From Podospora comata (Eukaryota > Ascomycota > Sordariomycetes > Sordariales > Podosporaceae): DNA of 64,000 nucleotides. The translations under genes and the position numbers were made by a program. The notes under the pieces are model-generated. The model saw only the letters and a program-made list of their open reading frames with translations, was not told where the DNA came from and searched no databases. Below are positions 1 through 12,487 of this stretch, piece after piece. The first letter of the stretch is position 1; each line of letters begins with the position of its first letter. Location of the stretch: contig CP071494.1 in the NCBI GenBank assembly GCA_017354895.1, forward strand, positions 1,798,001 to 1,862,000, in the 5' to 3' direction.

Positions 1-2315
1 ACATGATCGTGGTGGGTGGGATGATGGACGGTAGCGAGCGCAACACATGCTGTCCGTAACGACTGAGAGCCAGCGCCAAGGAATGAGGCTTTGGAGTTCT
101 GGCTTGTCGTTGACGACGGCTTCAAGCAGAGGGCAGCCTTTTCGGACCGACTGTGGAGGTGTGAGGGCCCGAGGCCAAAGGCGTCGATTGGTGGCTCCTG
201 GGGCCTCTCTCCGCATTCCCAAGCCACCCCTGTTAACCCCAGCTCCCCAGCTTTTTCCCGCAATTCCAATGCGACGTTTTCACCTTCTCCCGCGAGCATG
301 AGAAGGCTGGTTCCGTTTTGCGAGACGTTTTTTCCCCTCAATCTACTGGTCATGACAATGGTTCGCGATGAGAGGTTGCAGTCCCTGTGGATCATATTAC
401 ACCCACTACCTAGCCAGAGATGATATGCATAGGTACTGTACCTTTGTGTAAGAAAACAAAACTTGTCGTTCGGGGAAGAGTCAACAAGAATAGAAGGGCG
501 CCAGATCTATGCAGGACCGGCATGTGCCGAATCCGCATGACGTTTGTGTCGAATTGTGTCCCTCTTTTGGACGCAGTCCGCAGAAGCTAATAAAGAAGAG
601 GAAGCGGGCGACTTATCAGTGAAAAGCTATCATCATGCCATTGGGCGGTGATGAATCCTTTGCTGGAAGTTGAAACGAGGGCTCGCCAGTTCAAGTAGAA
701 ACGGCAGACAAGGACTGACCTTCCCGATGCAACCATATCGCATAATCCATCATGTAATGGCGGGCTATGATTGGCCAACACTTTTCTTCCGTTTTGCCCA
801 AGCTGGCTGGAGTCCCAGTAAGTAAGAATTTGGGAATGTCTGAGGTGATGGGACTCGTTGCAGCAAGACACGGTGGGCGACAAGCTTTTGACTGACTGAG
901 ACACCAAACACGATTTGCCTAGTTCAGCTGGAATTCCAACCGTGCAGTGTCAATTTCAGCTCGATTCAGGCCTTTTGTGATGTCGAAGCAGCCCTCACCG
1001 GAAAAGAAGCAACATCGAACGCCAGTGCCTCTCAGGAACGGGCGATCATTGCCATTTCAAAGCAGGTGAGCCACGCCAGGCACGATAGCTGGCCGCTGTA
1101 ATAAACACTAGACATGTGTGTCGTGCCACGGTGGTGAACGTTATCTGGCAGACTGAGACAGAATCGGAGTTTAACTAGGTTCCTGGAACTGGTGTGATGG
1201 TGCCCTGCATCGTGAGACTCTACATTAGGACACCTCGGTCTGGTGGGAGCGGACATTGGTTTGCCATGCGGTGATCTTGGTGCGTTGGCCTCACCGCCAT
1301 CCACCTGAGCATAGCGGGCATAGGTAATGAGAATAAGAGGCTGCGGATAATGACTGGCTATAACTGTTGAAGCACAGCCTGGTTGTCCCTGCTCTGAAGT
1401 GCTCTGCTAAAGTCGAGGGGCTGCCCGTGCGACGCCCACGAAGACAGAGGAGGCAACAAGATTCGGTTCCCATGCGCTCCTGTTCCTCCTAAAGGTTCAC
1501 TTGTACCACGTCTCTCCCGTGAATATCGATAGCTTAAACATTTCACGGTACCTGTTGTACTCAGTGATTGCCGATGGGATACGGATATGATATGAGAGGA
1601 TAGGAAGGAATAGGGAAAATAAAATCGCGCTGCTCGGTTGGTTGTTGGTTGGGTTCGTTGAGTTCCTGGTTGCGTGCCCAGGGCAGCGTTGTCGCCGTTG
1701 CATTCTCGTCACCTAACCGGAACGCACTGGCCAGGCTGAGGAATCCGGACCCACCGCAATTAGCCCACTGAACTCCGTTTCTTTTCCAGCCCAGCTGCTC
1801 CGTCCCATGCATCCATCAATCCCGACCATCTGTGCCCCAGGCCCCATTCATCTCCCCATTTCCCGTTTCCTTCTTCCCTTTCTGCAACCCTTTCCCCGTC
1901 CCACCCATCTTCCTCAGTCACTGCTCGTCCATTCTCGAGATATTCCCAATATATCACCGCGACCGCCCTCAATTTGTGTTTCTCATCGCGTCGGTGTATT
2001 TGGGCCCCCACTGCTAGATCGACGACGTTCAGACGGCCTGTCATCCGATCTGCTTGCTAGTACCGCCAAAGCCCAGCGCGCCCCGCGAGTTTGACTTCGA
2101 CCACCTGGACGGGCCGATTCCCCCAGATCATCTGAATTGACTTTCTGGAGTCCCCACGATTGCGCACCATCGCCCCAGTTCGTCCCGACACTCTGGATAT
2201 CGACTGCACAAGAGCCAGTGGATGCTGGCTTTCGTGTCGCCGGCTTGCGCCGTCGCGTAGTGGCATTCTCACCCATCCCTGGTTGCGACCGCGTTGCCAG
2301 CACTAGGAAAACACA
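1..2315. other. Gene-free stretch; promoter and leader of the first regulator gene
   Basis: I see no convincing gene here. Frames on both strands are short and none carries a recognisable domain. Bases about 1790-2000 are pyrimidine-rich on the plus strand (runs of cccttt and ttcccc), which is usual just upstream of fungal transcription starts, so the leader of the Zn2Cys6 gene at 2316 probably begins near here. An ATG at 1807 opens a frame of 95 codons that ends before the main start and could act as an upstream ORF if transcription starts before it. Confidence 0.5.
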
Positions 2316-4492
2316 ATGACGACAGCCGTGAAGAGGGCGTGCGATGCCTGCCATCGACGAAAGGTCAAATGTGATGGAATCAACCCATGTCGCCACTGCT
2401 CGGCTTCGCAGTTGGCTTGCACCTACAATGCCATTCCCCAGAAAAAGGGGCCCAAGGGGTCCCGAGCGAAGGTTATCAATGAACTCAAGGAGAACCAACG
2501 CCAGACGAGCCTCTCTTCGAAGCAGAACCCTTCCAACAGCCCGAGCTTGGCCCCTACACCCCGTTTGTTGACCAAGGAGATGATCAACGCTTGCGTTGAA
2601 TTCTTTTTCGCCAATCTGTACCCCACCATGCCGATTCTGGACCGCCAGCGCCTGGAGCAGGATATCATGTACATGGAGCAGAATATCGATAGCTACTGCC
2701 TCTTGACATCCCTGTGCGCCTTTGTGTCGCTCCAGCCCGGCATGGTTATGCCAAACATGGGCATGTCGTCCATGAGCGATCCTTTCAACCCGGACATGAT
2801 GTTTGGCGGTGGCAACATTCTGACCTGCACGTTGCTGATGGAGGAGACGATTCGGGTCCGGAAGAGCGAGGATTATGCGGCTTCGCGCACCATCAACACC
2901 CTCTGCACCGACTTTTTTCTGTTTGCTGTACACCACGGTCTGGAGATGCACGACAAGGCTTGGTTCTACTTGCGGGAGGCCACCACATTGGCGCACCTGT
3001 CGAGGATGAACGAAGAAACCCAGTACATGCAGTACGACAGCAATGACGCAGCCAGATGCAGACGTCTGTACTGGCTGCTCTTTGTCACTGAACGGTGCGT
3101 TTTGACGGTGCCCTGCTCTGGTATAACGTCAATTGTGGATGCTGACAGACAGTCTATTTTAGTGCCTACGCCTTGCAGCATCGTCGTCCCATGACTCTGG
3201 AGGCAACCATCAACCTCCCGGCACATGCTGACCCCTCCAATCCTCACTCGCATCACATTCCCAGTTTCCTTCGCCAGATTCAGCTCTTCCATTCTTTCGA
3301 CCATGGTCTACTTTCCATGTGGATGAAGACCAAGCGCGAATGCTCTGACTCGTATCTCACCAGCCTGGAGAAACAGCTGCAGGAAGTCCTGCCCCCATAT
3401 CTCAACGATACTCAGGCCCAGCTGAACGAGATGTCAATCAACCTTCACTGGCTCAAGGACATGGCCTGGAAGCTAGGTCTTGCAAACAACAACGGCCATG
3501 ATGCTGAGCTGTCTTACTCCTTTTTGCCAATGGTCGCACATTTCCCAGGAAATCTGGGCCTGCAGGGCTTTGGTTTCCTCGAGAAGCTGCTCAGCATCAC
3601 ATACGACCTCTCCGAAGCACTCTCTATGCAACCGGCTCCCAGGACGCCTTTCACCCCTGGCCCGCATGATCAGCTCCGAAAGATACTCAACATTGTCACG
3701 ACTCTGCGCAACGGACAACACCACTTCCTGCCTCTGCTTCTCAGCAAGATACACGCTGCTTTGCCAAAGATGGCCAGCCCTATGCTGCAGAACGCCCCGG
3801 AAAGTGCGGCCTGCAATATCGACATTTTTGACGGGTTTGGAAACGCTGGCATGGCACAGCCCCCGGTTTACTCGCATGAGTCGTATGATAACAAATTTTC
3901 GATCCCACGAATCGAGGACCACAACTCTTCGGATTCTAACAGCCCCAACAACATCACTCCACCGAGCAGCAACGATATGAATTCGCCCTTTGTTAGTTCG
4001 CCACCCATCATGTCCCCCGGCGGCATGGACCTGCCTCATGGTATGCCATCCGACTTTACGTCAATGCCAGAAATGGTCATGAGTCCAATGAGCCATGCAC
4101 CGCCGACCTCGTTGGGTGCCACTGTTGGCATGAACAACCACCAGACACAACACACACCGCTATCACCCTTTCCGAATCTGGGTTCGCAAATGCAAGGAAT
4201 GAACAACCACAACATCAACCCTCCTCCAAATATAGGCCTCGCTTCTCAAATGCATCTCCCTCAGCCGATGGGAGGGACAATAGGCTCCAATATCGGCAGC
4301 AACATGATGTCGAGGCCACAAGCACAACAACGGACAAGCAGCTTTGCACTCGGGCCCACACCGATTCGTACTGTAGGCGATTTTCAAGCCCTGCAGCGGA
4401 CCAACTCGGACATGACGCCCATGAGTCCGCTGCATCCAATGGGGATGGGCTCTATGGGAAATGAAATGGACTTCAACACGCCCTTGAGGTAG
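2316..4492 (+). CDS. Zn2Cys6 transcription factor with fungal-specific regulatory domain
   Basis: This is a nuclear DNA-binding regulator. Two exons, 2316-3094 and 3163-4492, join across a 68-base intron in phase 2 and give 702 residues. The binuclear zinc cluster lies at the extreme N terminus, with cysteines 9, 12, 19, 25, 28 and 35 (C-x2-C-x6-C-x5-C-x2-C-x6-C), followed by a basic linker with KKGPKGSR. The KK-x-GPK linker resembles AmyR/Mal-type activators of carbohydrate genes; that link is inference only. Residues about 80-330 fit the fungal-specific transcription factor domain, including the RRLYWLLFVTER stretch split by the intron. The last 250 residues are low-complexity, rich in Asn, Met, Pro, Gly and Ser, as in activation regions. 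The ATG at 2316 puts the zinc cluster in its usual place. I cannot name the target genes. Confidence 0.9.
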
Positions 4493-6144
4493 TAACGCTG
4501 GATTGGGGGACGCAGCATGAGGGAGGATTTCTCTTTTCCTGTTCATCTTCTCGACCTTTGGTCACACCACAACCCCCTTTTTCTTTTGTATCGGTCATAA
4601 AAGGTTCCCACAGGCATTTTTTTTCATTATCTGGCATCTTATCATCGGAGTCTATTGGATGGCGTACCTGCTAGCCTTGCTGTCGATTTGGATATGGTTC
4701 CCCAGGCGCACACGAATCACGAGTTTTTGGGGAAGCTGAAAAAATGGGAGCACACTGAAAAAAATTGTCCATCACAGCGCACAGTTTTCTTTTGTTTCGG
4801 ATCTTGCCTCTTGGAAAGCAGTATATTTGTTGGGTCGGCGAGTGGGGAATTTGAGGAATATGGGCAGACGAGCTCTACCACTGTGCAAGGGATAATAGCA
4901 TGCAGGGGGACATCTGATCTTGTACAAGGGTGCTAGGGAGGACGGCGGGGAGGAATGCAAGCAATATACAGTGTTTTTAGTTACTGCCATTTCTGCAGCA
5001 TGGTTCGCTACTCGGCCAGGCTAGTTGTAACAATAGAGTCTCGTATCTTAGCACGTTGTCCGCTGTCTGCTGTCCCTGTATCCTGTCCGGTAGTGGAACC
5101 AGCGGAGGGAGAGATCATGCAAGATACCGGATATTGCGGGGGCTTGTTCGCGGATGGCTGTACTTGAAGGGATGTTTCCAAAGAGCTAGGATTCCGACAG
5201 CACGGATGAGTAGATCGCGGTATAACCTCCAGGTTGCAACACTTGGACTTGAGGTACTGTAGCTTACTTGCATTGATACCGGAATTAAGAGAGGAAGTTT
5301 TACAGCCACCCTGCCCTTATTATATTGCGAACTACACCTTGAAGGATGACAACTAGGCTTTCCAATAGTTAGTAGGCCTTTGAAAATATTTAAAAGGCCC
5401 GTTAATTTACTTTCGATGCATGGTTTACAACATCATATGGACCGACCTACTTGTGTGTATCAACTATTTTGTGGTGAGGGTGCCAGGAGCTACTTGTCCG
5501 ATTCGTGCGGTCTTTGTGCTCGCGCACCGGCTCAAGCCCGCACACCGACGAGGATATGTGTAACAGGAGCGGCATGAAGCTATTGGAAGGCAACAACAGC
5601 AGAGGGCTTGTGACCGGCCTTCCCCAGCTCGGGATCCAGCAACGTCCGAGTCGAGACTGGTTTATCATCGAGCCTACGATTCAAGCTCACAATACCGCAG
5701 CCACTATGACCGAGCCGGCGCCTTCTCTCGGCGGCCGACTTATGCAACGGTTCAAGCTCCAAGAATAGCTTCGAGCCTGAACGGTCACAAGGTTCAACGG
5801 TCTCCTGAACGATGTGTATCTTACGTCTCAAGGGAGCATCTAACGGAAGCAATTTCTATCAAAAAAAGCCAATATAAATATCTTGGGCAAGATTCCCCTC
5901 GAGTCATTTCTTTTACGCCATCAGATCGATCTTCATCAACAGGCAAGAGTTCCAATCTCTCCGCCCTCGAGTGAACTTGCATATCTCATTTAACTTCCTA
6001 TTCCGTCCACCAAAAAGTATTCCCCCCTTTCTTCACCAAACCCGCCCTTACATTTATCAACAACCCCATCCATATCTATAACCTCCTTCCCCCCCAACCT
6101 TTTTTTAATTTTATATTTTTTTCTTTTAATTTCACTTTTTCAAA
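4493..6144. other. Intergenic spacer
   Basis: No gene is supported. The first part is the 3' region of the upstream regulator. From about 5880 the sequence becomes C/T-rich with a T-rich tract at about 6098-6135, typical of a fungal leader for the gene at 6145. Confidence 0.5.
5873..5880 (+). promoter_or_regulatory. TATA-like element upstream of the 144-residue gene
   Basis: TATAAATA sits 265 bases before the ATG at 6145 and is followed by a long pyrimidine-rich leader. Position and context fit a core promoter, but no start site is known. Confidence 0.4.
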
Positions 6145-6579
6145 ATGGCTTCCAACAACACCTCCCCCATCCCCGTCGCCACCTTTGGCAAAGACCCGAA
6201 AGTAGCCGAGCAAGTCCGCGAGAAGCTCCTCCCCGACATCGAAGTCGTCCACTGCTCCCTCACCCTCGACTCGGCCCTCGCCGAGCTCCCCGCCCTCTGC
6301 TCCGGGGACACCTCCGTCTCCCCTTCCTCCGGCCTCGGCACAAACGCCGGTGCTTCCGACTCCTCCTCCCGCAAGGTCCCCCAGGCCATCTTCTTCGGGG
6401 GCGGCTTCACGGACGACGAGTACGAGCGGATCGTCGCCGCCGTCCAGACCCGCGCTCCGGGCATCCGCATGGTCAAGGTCCAGAAGCGGGATGTTCTCGC
6501 CGCGGGCTCGTTTGGGCCGAACCCGGACACTATTGCCAAGATTTACAGGAAGAAGATGGCTGCTCTGGCGGTTGCTTAG
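6145..6579 (+). CDS. Small conserved-looking protein of unknown function, 144 residues
   Basis: A single uninterrupted frame of 144 codons with strongly C-ending codons, much more biased than the flanking DNA, so it is very likely coding. No signal peptide or membrane segment is visible. The chain alternates predicted strands and helices: a start strand with VATFGKDP, a helix with AEQVREKLL, a strand EVVHCSL, then a Ser-rich disordered insert (about residues 53-75), a strand AIFFGGGF followed by an acidic helix, and a strand MVKVQKRD. This looks like a compact Rossmann-like alpha/beta fold with a glycine-rich turn, but I do not recognise the family and assign no reaction. The ATG is the first one after the T-rich leader and has a favourable context (aaaATGG). 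Confidence 0.75.
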   Translation: MASNNTSPIPVATFGKDPKVAEQVREKLLPDIEVVHCSLTLDSALAELPALCSGDTSVSPSSGLGTNAGASDSSSRKVPQAIFFGGGFTDDEYERIVAAVQTRAPGIRMVKVQKRDVLAAGSFGPNPDTIAKIYRKKMAALAVA

Positions 6580-7615
6580 GTCGTCTTCTGACCCTCATCG
6601 CGAGAGTGGTGGTAGGGAGGAAGACAGGGGTGGATATGGGGTGCTGGACGGGGAGGAACAAGTCACAGCAAGGGTGAGAGTTGTGGTTATCGGTGATGGC
6701 GGCGGCAAGGAGGATGCAAGACTAGGAATCTGGAACACCATCTTGACGGTGGGGGTTGGCAACATTGCGACTTTGTATCTTCCTGTTTCTGATCTCGATG
6801 CTTTGTGTTTGACTGGGGGGAAGGGTATGTGGAACGACAAGTTGTTGAAGCATGAGGGTGAGGGGATAGCTATGGGTGATATTTGAGCAGACAGTAATAC
6901 ACGAGTTTTCTTTTGCTGGTTTCACACTATCACTCACTCGCTCACTCAATCAACTCGTTCACACACGCTTGAAACAGTCCACACTCCTGACTGGTGTGTC
7001 CGCTGTTGTATGCATAGGTACGCTGTGACGCTATGAACCTCTCTTATCCCAAGAGTATCCCCCCCCATTCCGCGCGCCTGTACTTTTTTCGACCTGCAGC
7101 AGAAAAGAGAGAGCACCGAGGCCAGGAAGAAAAGCGAGAATTCCATGTGAGCAGAAAACATACAACCAAAAATGAAATCAACAGAGCCAATGACCACTAA
7201 ACCCCTACTCGCAAATGAAACAAAAGACAAGATAAAGACGGAAAAAAAAAACTGTATCCCTACAAGATTTCCCCCAAAAGCAACACGACTTGTCTATCTT
7301 TCCCGTCCACCCAGAAAAAAAAAGACAGCCGCGCCGGTTTCGCTCAATGCAAGATGTCCCTTTTGGGTCCAATCGCTAAAGCCTTCCCTTAACCCCCCCC
7401 CCCCCCCCCCCCACCCCGTATATACGCCCAGCCTGCCCCGGTGTGATCATCGCAAGCAAACAACGATAGGAACCATAAACAACATGAGATCGAGCGCGAA
7501 TCCAATTCCCAAACACCTTGTGCCCGTCCGTGCCCCACCAGTTCGCCAAACTCAAAATAGACCGACCCAGAGAGGAACGAAGCGAGGGAACGGGTTAAGG
7601 AGCAGGGTGCGTCAT
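6580..7615. other. Convergent 3' spacer with a 20-base C run
   Basis: This is the shared 3' side of the 144-residue gene and of CCR4. No gene is supported. It contains an uninterrupted run of 20 C at 7393-7412 and A-rich tracts near 7240-7255 and 7313-7324. Confidence 0.5.
7393..7412. repeat. Poly-C/poly-G mononucleotide run, 20 bases
   Basis: Twenty consecutive C on the plus strand, about 200 bases beyond the CCR4 stop codon and therefore a G run in the likely CCR4 3' UTR. Such a run is length-unstable and hard to sequence, so the exact count may be wrong. Confidence 0.8.
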
Positions 7616-9987
7616 TCAAGTCCGCCGGCTGCTTGGTCCAAAATCCGGCTCCACGACTGCTCTCTTGTCCTTGCGGGGCCGGATCACGTACTCGGCCATG
7701 ATTTGAATGTGGTCAGATGGGAAGTGATAATATGGGAAGCCGGGAATCCGCGTAAGAGCCTGCTTGTCCGGAGGAGCAAGCAACGACACCAACTCCAGCG
7801 TGTTGGTGGAATACCAGATGTAGTCAATGACTTCACGGAAGGTTGGTGTGTAGTTGGTGAAGCTAAGTTCATGAGGTCCACCTCTGAGATGGGCATAGGC
7901 CGAACGGATGCTGAAGGGGTGCTCAACACCGTCTCTCGTGAAGTTTCCGTACTTTCGACCAAGCCATTCGGGGTGATCATGGGAAAGACGACCAGTGGCA
8001 AGAAAGTCGTAAACGCCACTGCTGGGCGTAGAGTTGTAATCGCCGCAGATGATCAGAGGAATATCCGTGTTGTTGCGATACTCCTGTGAAGGGCCTGGCG
8101 GAGGAAGCTCCTGCCTCTCCTCTCCTTCTTCGAGGATCCCTTGAATCGCTTGCTTTTTGTCGATTGCCATCGGCGGGGTTCGTGTCCACTTATCGCCGAG
8201 TCTCGTGATGTTCTCCATCAGACACGCGATCTGCAATAGCTTCACGTCGCAAAGATCAGGCTCCCAGGCCAGATGCGTGTTGGCCACAATCAAGCGAGAA
8301 CCTGTTACTCGGCTCTCCAGCAATATAATCGTCCCAATATTATCTTTGCCCATCGCCCTGTTGTAAACGTCGTGGTTTTGCTTGAGATCTGGGCGGGTGA
8401 TGGTGAGGTGTGAATAGTCAAGCATCTCCTTTTGCAGTACAATCCATTTGTCGGTCTTCCAGAAGGTAGCACAGCCGTCAACACCGCCAACCATGTTGTT
8501 GGGCAATGTCTTCACCTTGGGTCTTGACCACTGTATACCTCTATAACCATGTTTGGCCAGGGAGGGAGAGAATTCGTTCTCATAGGCGTTCCTGCTGATC
8601 TCTTGGAGGCAGACGATGTCTGGGTTGCGGTCATAGATCTCGTCGAGGATCAACTGCTTGCGATAGTCCCATTCAAGAGCTGAGGGCGGTGTGTAGCCAT
8701 ACATCTGCTTGGTCGCGTACCTTTCGCACAGAATATTCCACGTTAAAACGCTGACACGTTCAAGGCTAGACGCCACATCATCTTGCACCGTGATGGGAAG
8801 ACGAGGAGCGGGAGCAGGGGGGACTGCAGAGGGCAACTATCAGTATGTGGCGTTCTTGGTTCAAGGTGGTCGGTCAGAAACTTACCTGGAGCATCAACGA
8901 GAAGACTGTTGATCAAGCTCTTCGTGTCCTTGTTCATGATTTCGTCCTTCAACGGGCCGTTCATGAGTGGGTTGCCGTGGAGACCCAGCATCTCCAGCTT
9001 GTAAAGGAAGCCCAGTTCATACGGAAGGCTTGTTATGTGATTGTTAAACAAGATAAGCTGCTGGAGGTTTGTGCACATGCCGATTTCGGGGGGCAGTTCA
9101 TGTAGTTCGTTATGAGACGCCTCCAACACCTTCAAGCACCTTAGTTTGCCAATATCTGGAGGCAAGACGGTAATCTTGTTGGACGCAATGTACAGCTCTA
9201 CAAGAAAATCGTAACTGAACAAGGCCCGCGCAATCTTGCGCACCCCTTGACCGCTCAGGTCGAGGTTGTGCCAATCCTGTCGTTTGACAAGCTTGTTTGT
9301 GGTATAGGAGGGCCGGTTTCTAGCGACTTCCTGGTCCTCTGTAGTTGTCGTTCCTTCGGAAGCATACACCACCCCCTTGTTGTCGGATGCCTTGGCCCGT
9401 GCATAATAGTGCGGAAGGTGCTGCTCAACCATGGTTTGATGCGCCTCCTGTGCTTGTTTGTACAATTTGAGCTGCTCTCCCCAACTGTCCGAGATTGCTT
9501 GACCAGAACCACCTCTAGTGGTGGCAGTTTGCCCGCTAGGATGGCTCCCGGCAGCAAATGGACTAGAGGCTTGATGGGCGCCGGTGGAGTAGCTTGAATG
9601 CCCCATGTTCCCCGCCGGTAACCCGTGTACACCGGGGTCTGGCTGAAGATTCTGATGGTGATGCGCATGATGCTGATGTGGATGGCCCTGTGGCTGTTGA
9701 CCGTAGTTGTACTGTTGATACTGCACTGGCGGAATATTGGGCTGACCCCGCCCTGGAGCGCCACTGAGGCGATTGTTGTGCCCCTGCTGGGGCCCCTGAC
9801 CATACATGCCGCGCAGGTTTTGGCCAAGAGACGCCGATGTCTTGGAATGGGCAGTGGGTTGGGCGGCCACTAGGTGTGACAAAAGGGAGTTGAGCAGTAT
9901 GCTGTTGGCGATCGAGCTGCTGGAGCTGAAATTTGACGAAAGCGGGCTCGAGAAGGCTTGTATCGGATGTCGGTCACCATCTGCCAT
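7616..9987 (-). CDS. ccr4: CCR4-NOT complex deadenylase subunit Ccr4
   Basis: Ccr4 removes mRNA poly(A) tails as a 3'-5' exoribonuclease in the cytoplasmic CCR4-NOT complex. Exons 9987-8886 and 8823-7616 join across a 62-base intron (gtaag donor, tgcag acceptor) in phase 1 to give 769 residues, close to the usual fungal length. The N-terminal third is Gln/His/Gly-rich and disordered. Four leucine-rich repeats follow (about residues 240-350), known in Ccr4 to bind the NOT scaffold. The exonuclease/endonuclease/phosphatase fold starts at about residue 390, with LTWNIL (Asn397), CLQEI (Glu442), NTHLAW, CGDYNS and a C-terminal SDH (His about 739), so the magnesium and catalytic residues all appear present. 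The start at 9987 begins MADGDR; an upstream exon cannot be excluded. Confidence 0.95.
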
Positions 9988-12487
9988 CTACAAAGAGGGC
10001 GGGGCTCGGCGGAAAAGGCTTGATCTGGCGAGCCTGGCACGGAAAAGAGGGGGGATTCGTGGCGGAGGGTGGAAGCGTGTGACTTGAGATGCTGGAGGTG
10101 GAAGATTTTGCATGGAATAGACGACCTTTTCTTTGGGCATGGATGCAAGCGTGTGAGCGTCCAACCGGGGTCGAGTTGACGGAGAATGCAGCTCGCTCAG
10201 AGAGCCATTCACCGAAAGATCGAAGAGATCGAAGGGCGAACGGGGGGAGCCGCCAAAGAACTCGAGCAGGATCGTCGGAGGGGGACCGAGAGCCAATGTC
10301 TTGACAAGAGGGCCAAGTTCGCCAGCAGGTTGGAGGGGCTCGGGACGCGCGCGCCTTGGTTGTTTGGGGGGTTGGGTGTGAAAGAGATGCTGAGGTCGGG
10401 TGTCTCTATTTTTTTTGTTTCTGTTTTCCGACTGTTTGGGGAGCACGCGGGTTAGCAAAATCTGTGTAAAAGATGATGTTGGGACACGGGCCGTCACGAC
10501 AGCGAGCGATGGCAGGCGAGGCGAGGGAAGCGGCCAAACAGCCAAGGTCAAAGTGCAGCCAGGGCCAGAGATTCTGGGGCCTTGACAGGGCGGCTCGGGG
10601 GAGTAAACAGGGCTCACCTGTGGCCAAAGATAAAGAATGGGTATTACCTCTTGCTGGCGATAATTGGAGCGCCTGTCAATGAATACTCAAGTGAAAGGAT
10701 ATGCTGCGCGATTGCTGATGTCGTGGGGAGAGAGAGGAGTCCAACCCGTCTGCTGTTGTGGCCCGCTGTGATGGAGATGCGCAAAGATAGCAGCGCCCAA
10801 AGCCTCCCTGCTTACCTAAGGCCCGTGGGCCAGACCAGGACCCAGTGAATGGCCGTCACGTGATGAGTGAAATCATTGGATGCTCCTCCCCCTCTTCACT
10901 TTATGATACAAAGCCCTTACAACCACTGGCATTCTCTGGACTTTTTAAAGGCAAAAGTTTACTTGACGCCCACACGTCAATGGGTTTCCATCTGGGTCCC
11001 TCTTCCCACCTATCTATCTACATGCAAACCTCCATAGGCACAGACATCAAGCATGCTCCTACACTAGCCCAGACAGACACGGAAGGAATACACTGCAGAA
11101 TAGCGGTCGCCCAGAGCTTCAAAGCCAGGTCGGTTGGAGCATAGGTGGCGCTTCTGATGCCAATAGGAATCTCTCTATAGTTCTCGGGCTAGGCCTGAGC
11201 AGAGGCTGCATTGCATTTGAGAGGAATGAGAGAAAACACTGAGGGGCGGAGTGCGGGGAAGCCCAGACCCATTGAGGTGTGTCTGCAAGGCATGGGAAGA
11301 CGAGCAGCCTATGACGGGCATGAAAAGTCCCAATACCGAAGGTGAGGCCGGTGGCCGGTGGCCGGGAGACTGTGCTGAACAGTGGCCCAGAATGCCCGGA
11401 ATAGCTAGACCGAACCAAGAAGTGTACTGCACATGCGGTCCAAAGGCAGGGCATGGCAAGCAATTGAATAAGAAGAATGGGCCCCTGGCTTCTGGCCAGA
11501 ATTGTCTCCAGCTTGTCCATCCAGTCGTTCTGGAGTCTTTCGTTCTCTCATCCGTCGCTGTCATCACCCTCATCCTCATCCTCGTTGCCATCCTCAGTCC
11601 AACATCTGAATACGACACTCTCTTGTACTCGGTGGCCCCACATTGAACCCAGCTGGGGTGTTAGAACCAAGTGGTCGATCTCGATCAGCACCGCAGCCAA
11701 TTCGCGCGCAACTGCACACATCCACCAGGCCGCGATAACGTCCCTGGCCTTCGAGGAGCTGGAAAGTCAGCGACTCACATGGCTGCTGCATGTCGAGGGT
11801 ATCCTTGAACTGATCGCAAGCCATGACGACCGTGTCTGGGGCACACTGAACCGACAGCCAACAACAAACCCCACAGACGGCCGTCATCTCGGCGCCGTCG
11901 GCGGTGTGACTATTCTCTTAAGCTGTCTGATCGTATTCCTATGATACGGATCTATCACCAATTCGCCACGACGTGTCATATCAGCTGAGAAAGCCAGAGG
12001 CAGCCGTGTTCTCCAGGGGGACGAGGGATTTCTGGGTTCTTCTGAGAAGAAAAAATAAAAGAAGCTTTTTCTTCAGCACCTGGCTGGCCCGCTGGGCTGC
12101 CGTCTCGTCCCGCCAACCAACCACTCAGCACTCGCAGGGACTCGAAACTCGCACAGACATTGAAGACTTCTAGAAAAGGCTGCCCAGTGTCAGGCAGCTG
12201 AGGAAAGGTTGTTGCAGAACAGACGCAGGGGCACGACGCATTTTCCCAGGCTTTCTATGAATGCGGAAGGTCTCTGGCGGTAGAAAAAGGAGGGAGGGCC
12301 CCATTCTCCCGCATGTCACCTTTGGTTCCTTGGATGCCGCAAGCGAGACGGCGTTCCGGTGCTCCTGGAACAAAGGCCCCCATTACCAAAACAGGTCCCC
12401 TGATTTTGGGCGGGGCCCATTACGCCCATCCCCTAGCCCCCCTGCTTGACGCTGGTCCCGTCGCTGGCAAAAAAGTTTCTCCCAAAG
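9988..12487. other. Divergent promoter region with one ambiguous coding-like segment
   Basis: The region separates CCR4 from the methyltransferase gene and most of it holds nothing I can support. One segment, about 11250-11944, has codon-like structure on both strands. On the plus strand a frame ending at 11646 contains a hydrophobic segment (VAVITLILILVAIL), and another frame ends at 11944 with a second hydrophobic tail. On the minus strand a 97-codon Cys-containing frame covers 11887-11594. I could not join any of these across credible splice sites, so I call no gene. Pyrimidine-rich tracts before 12488 suit the leader of the next gene. Confidence 0.4.

Noticed and set aside
1983-2996. 337-codon minus-strand frame opposite the first regulator
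   Set aside because: It is antisense to the clear Zn2Cys6 coding sequence and mirrors its codon bias.
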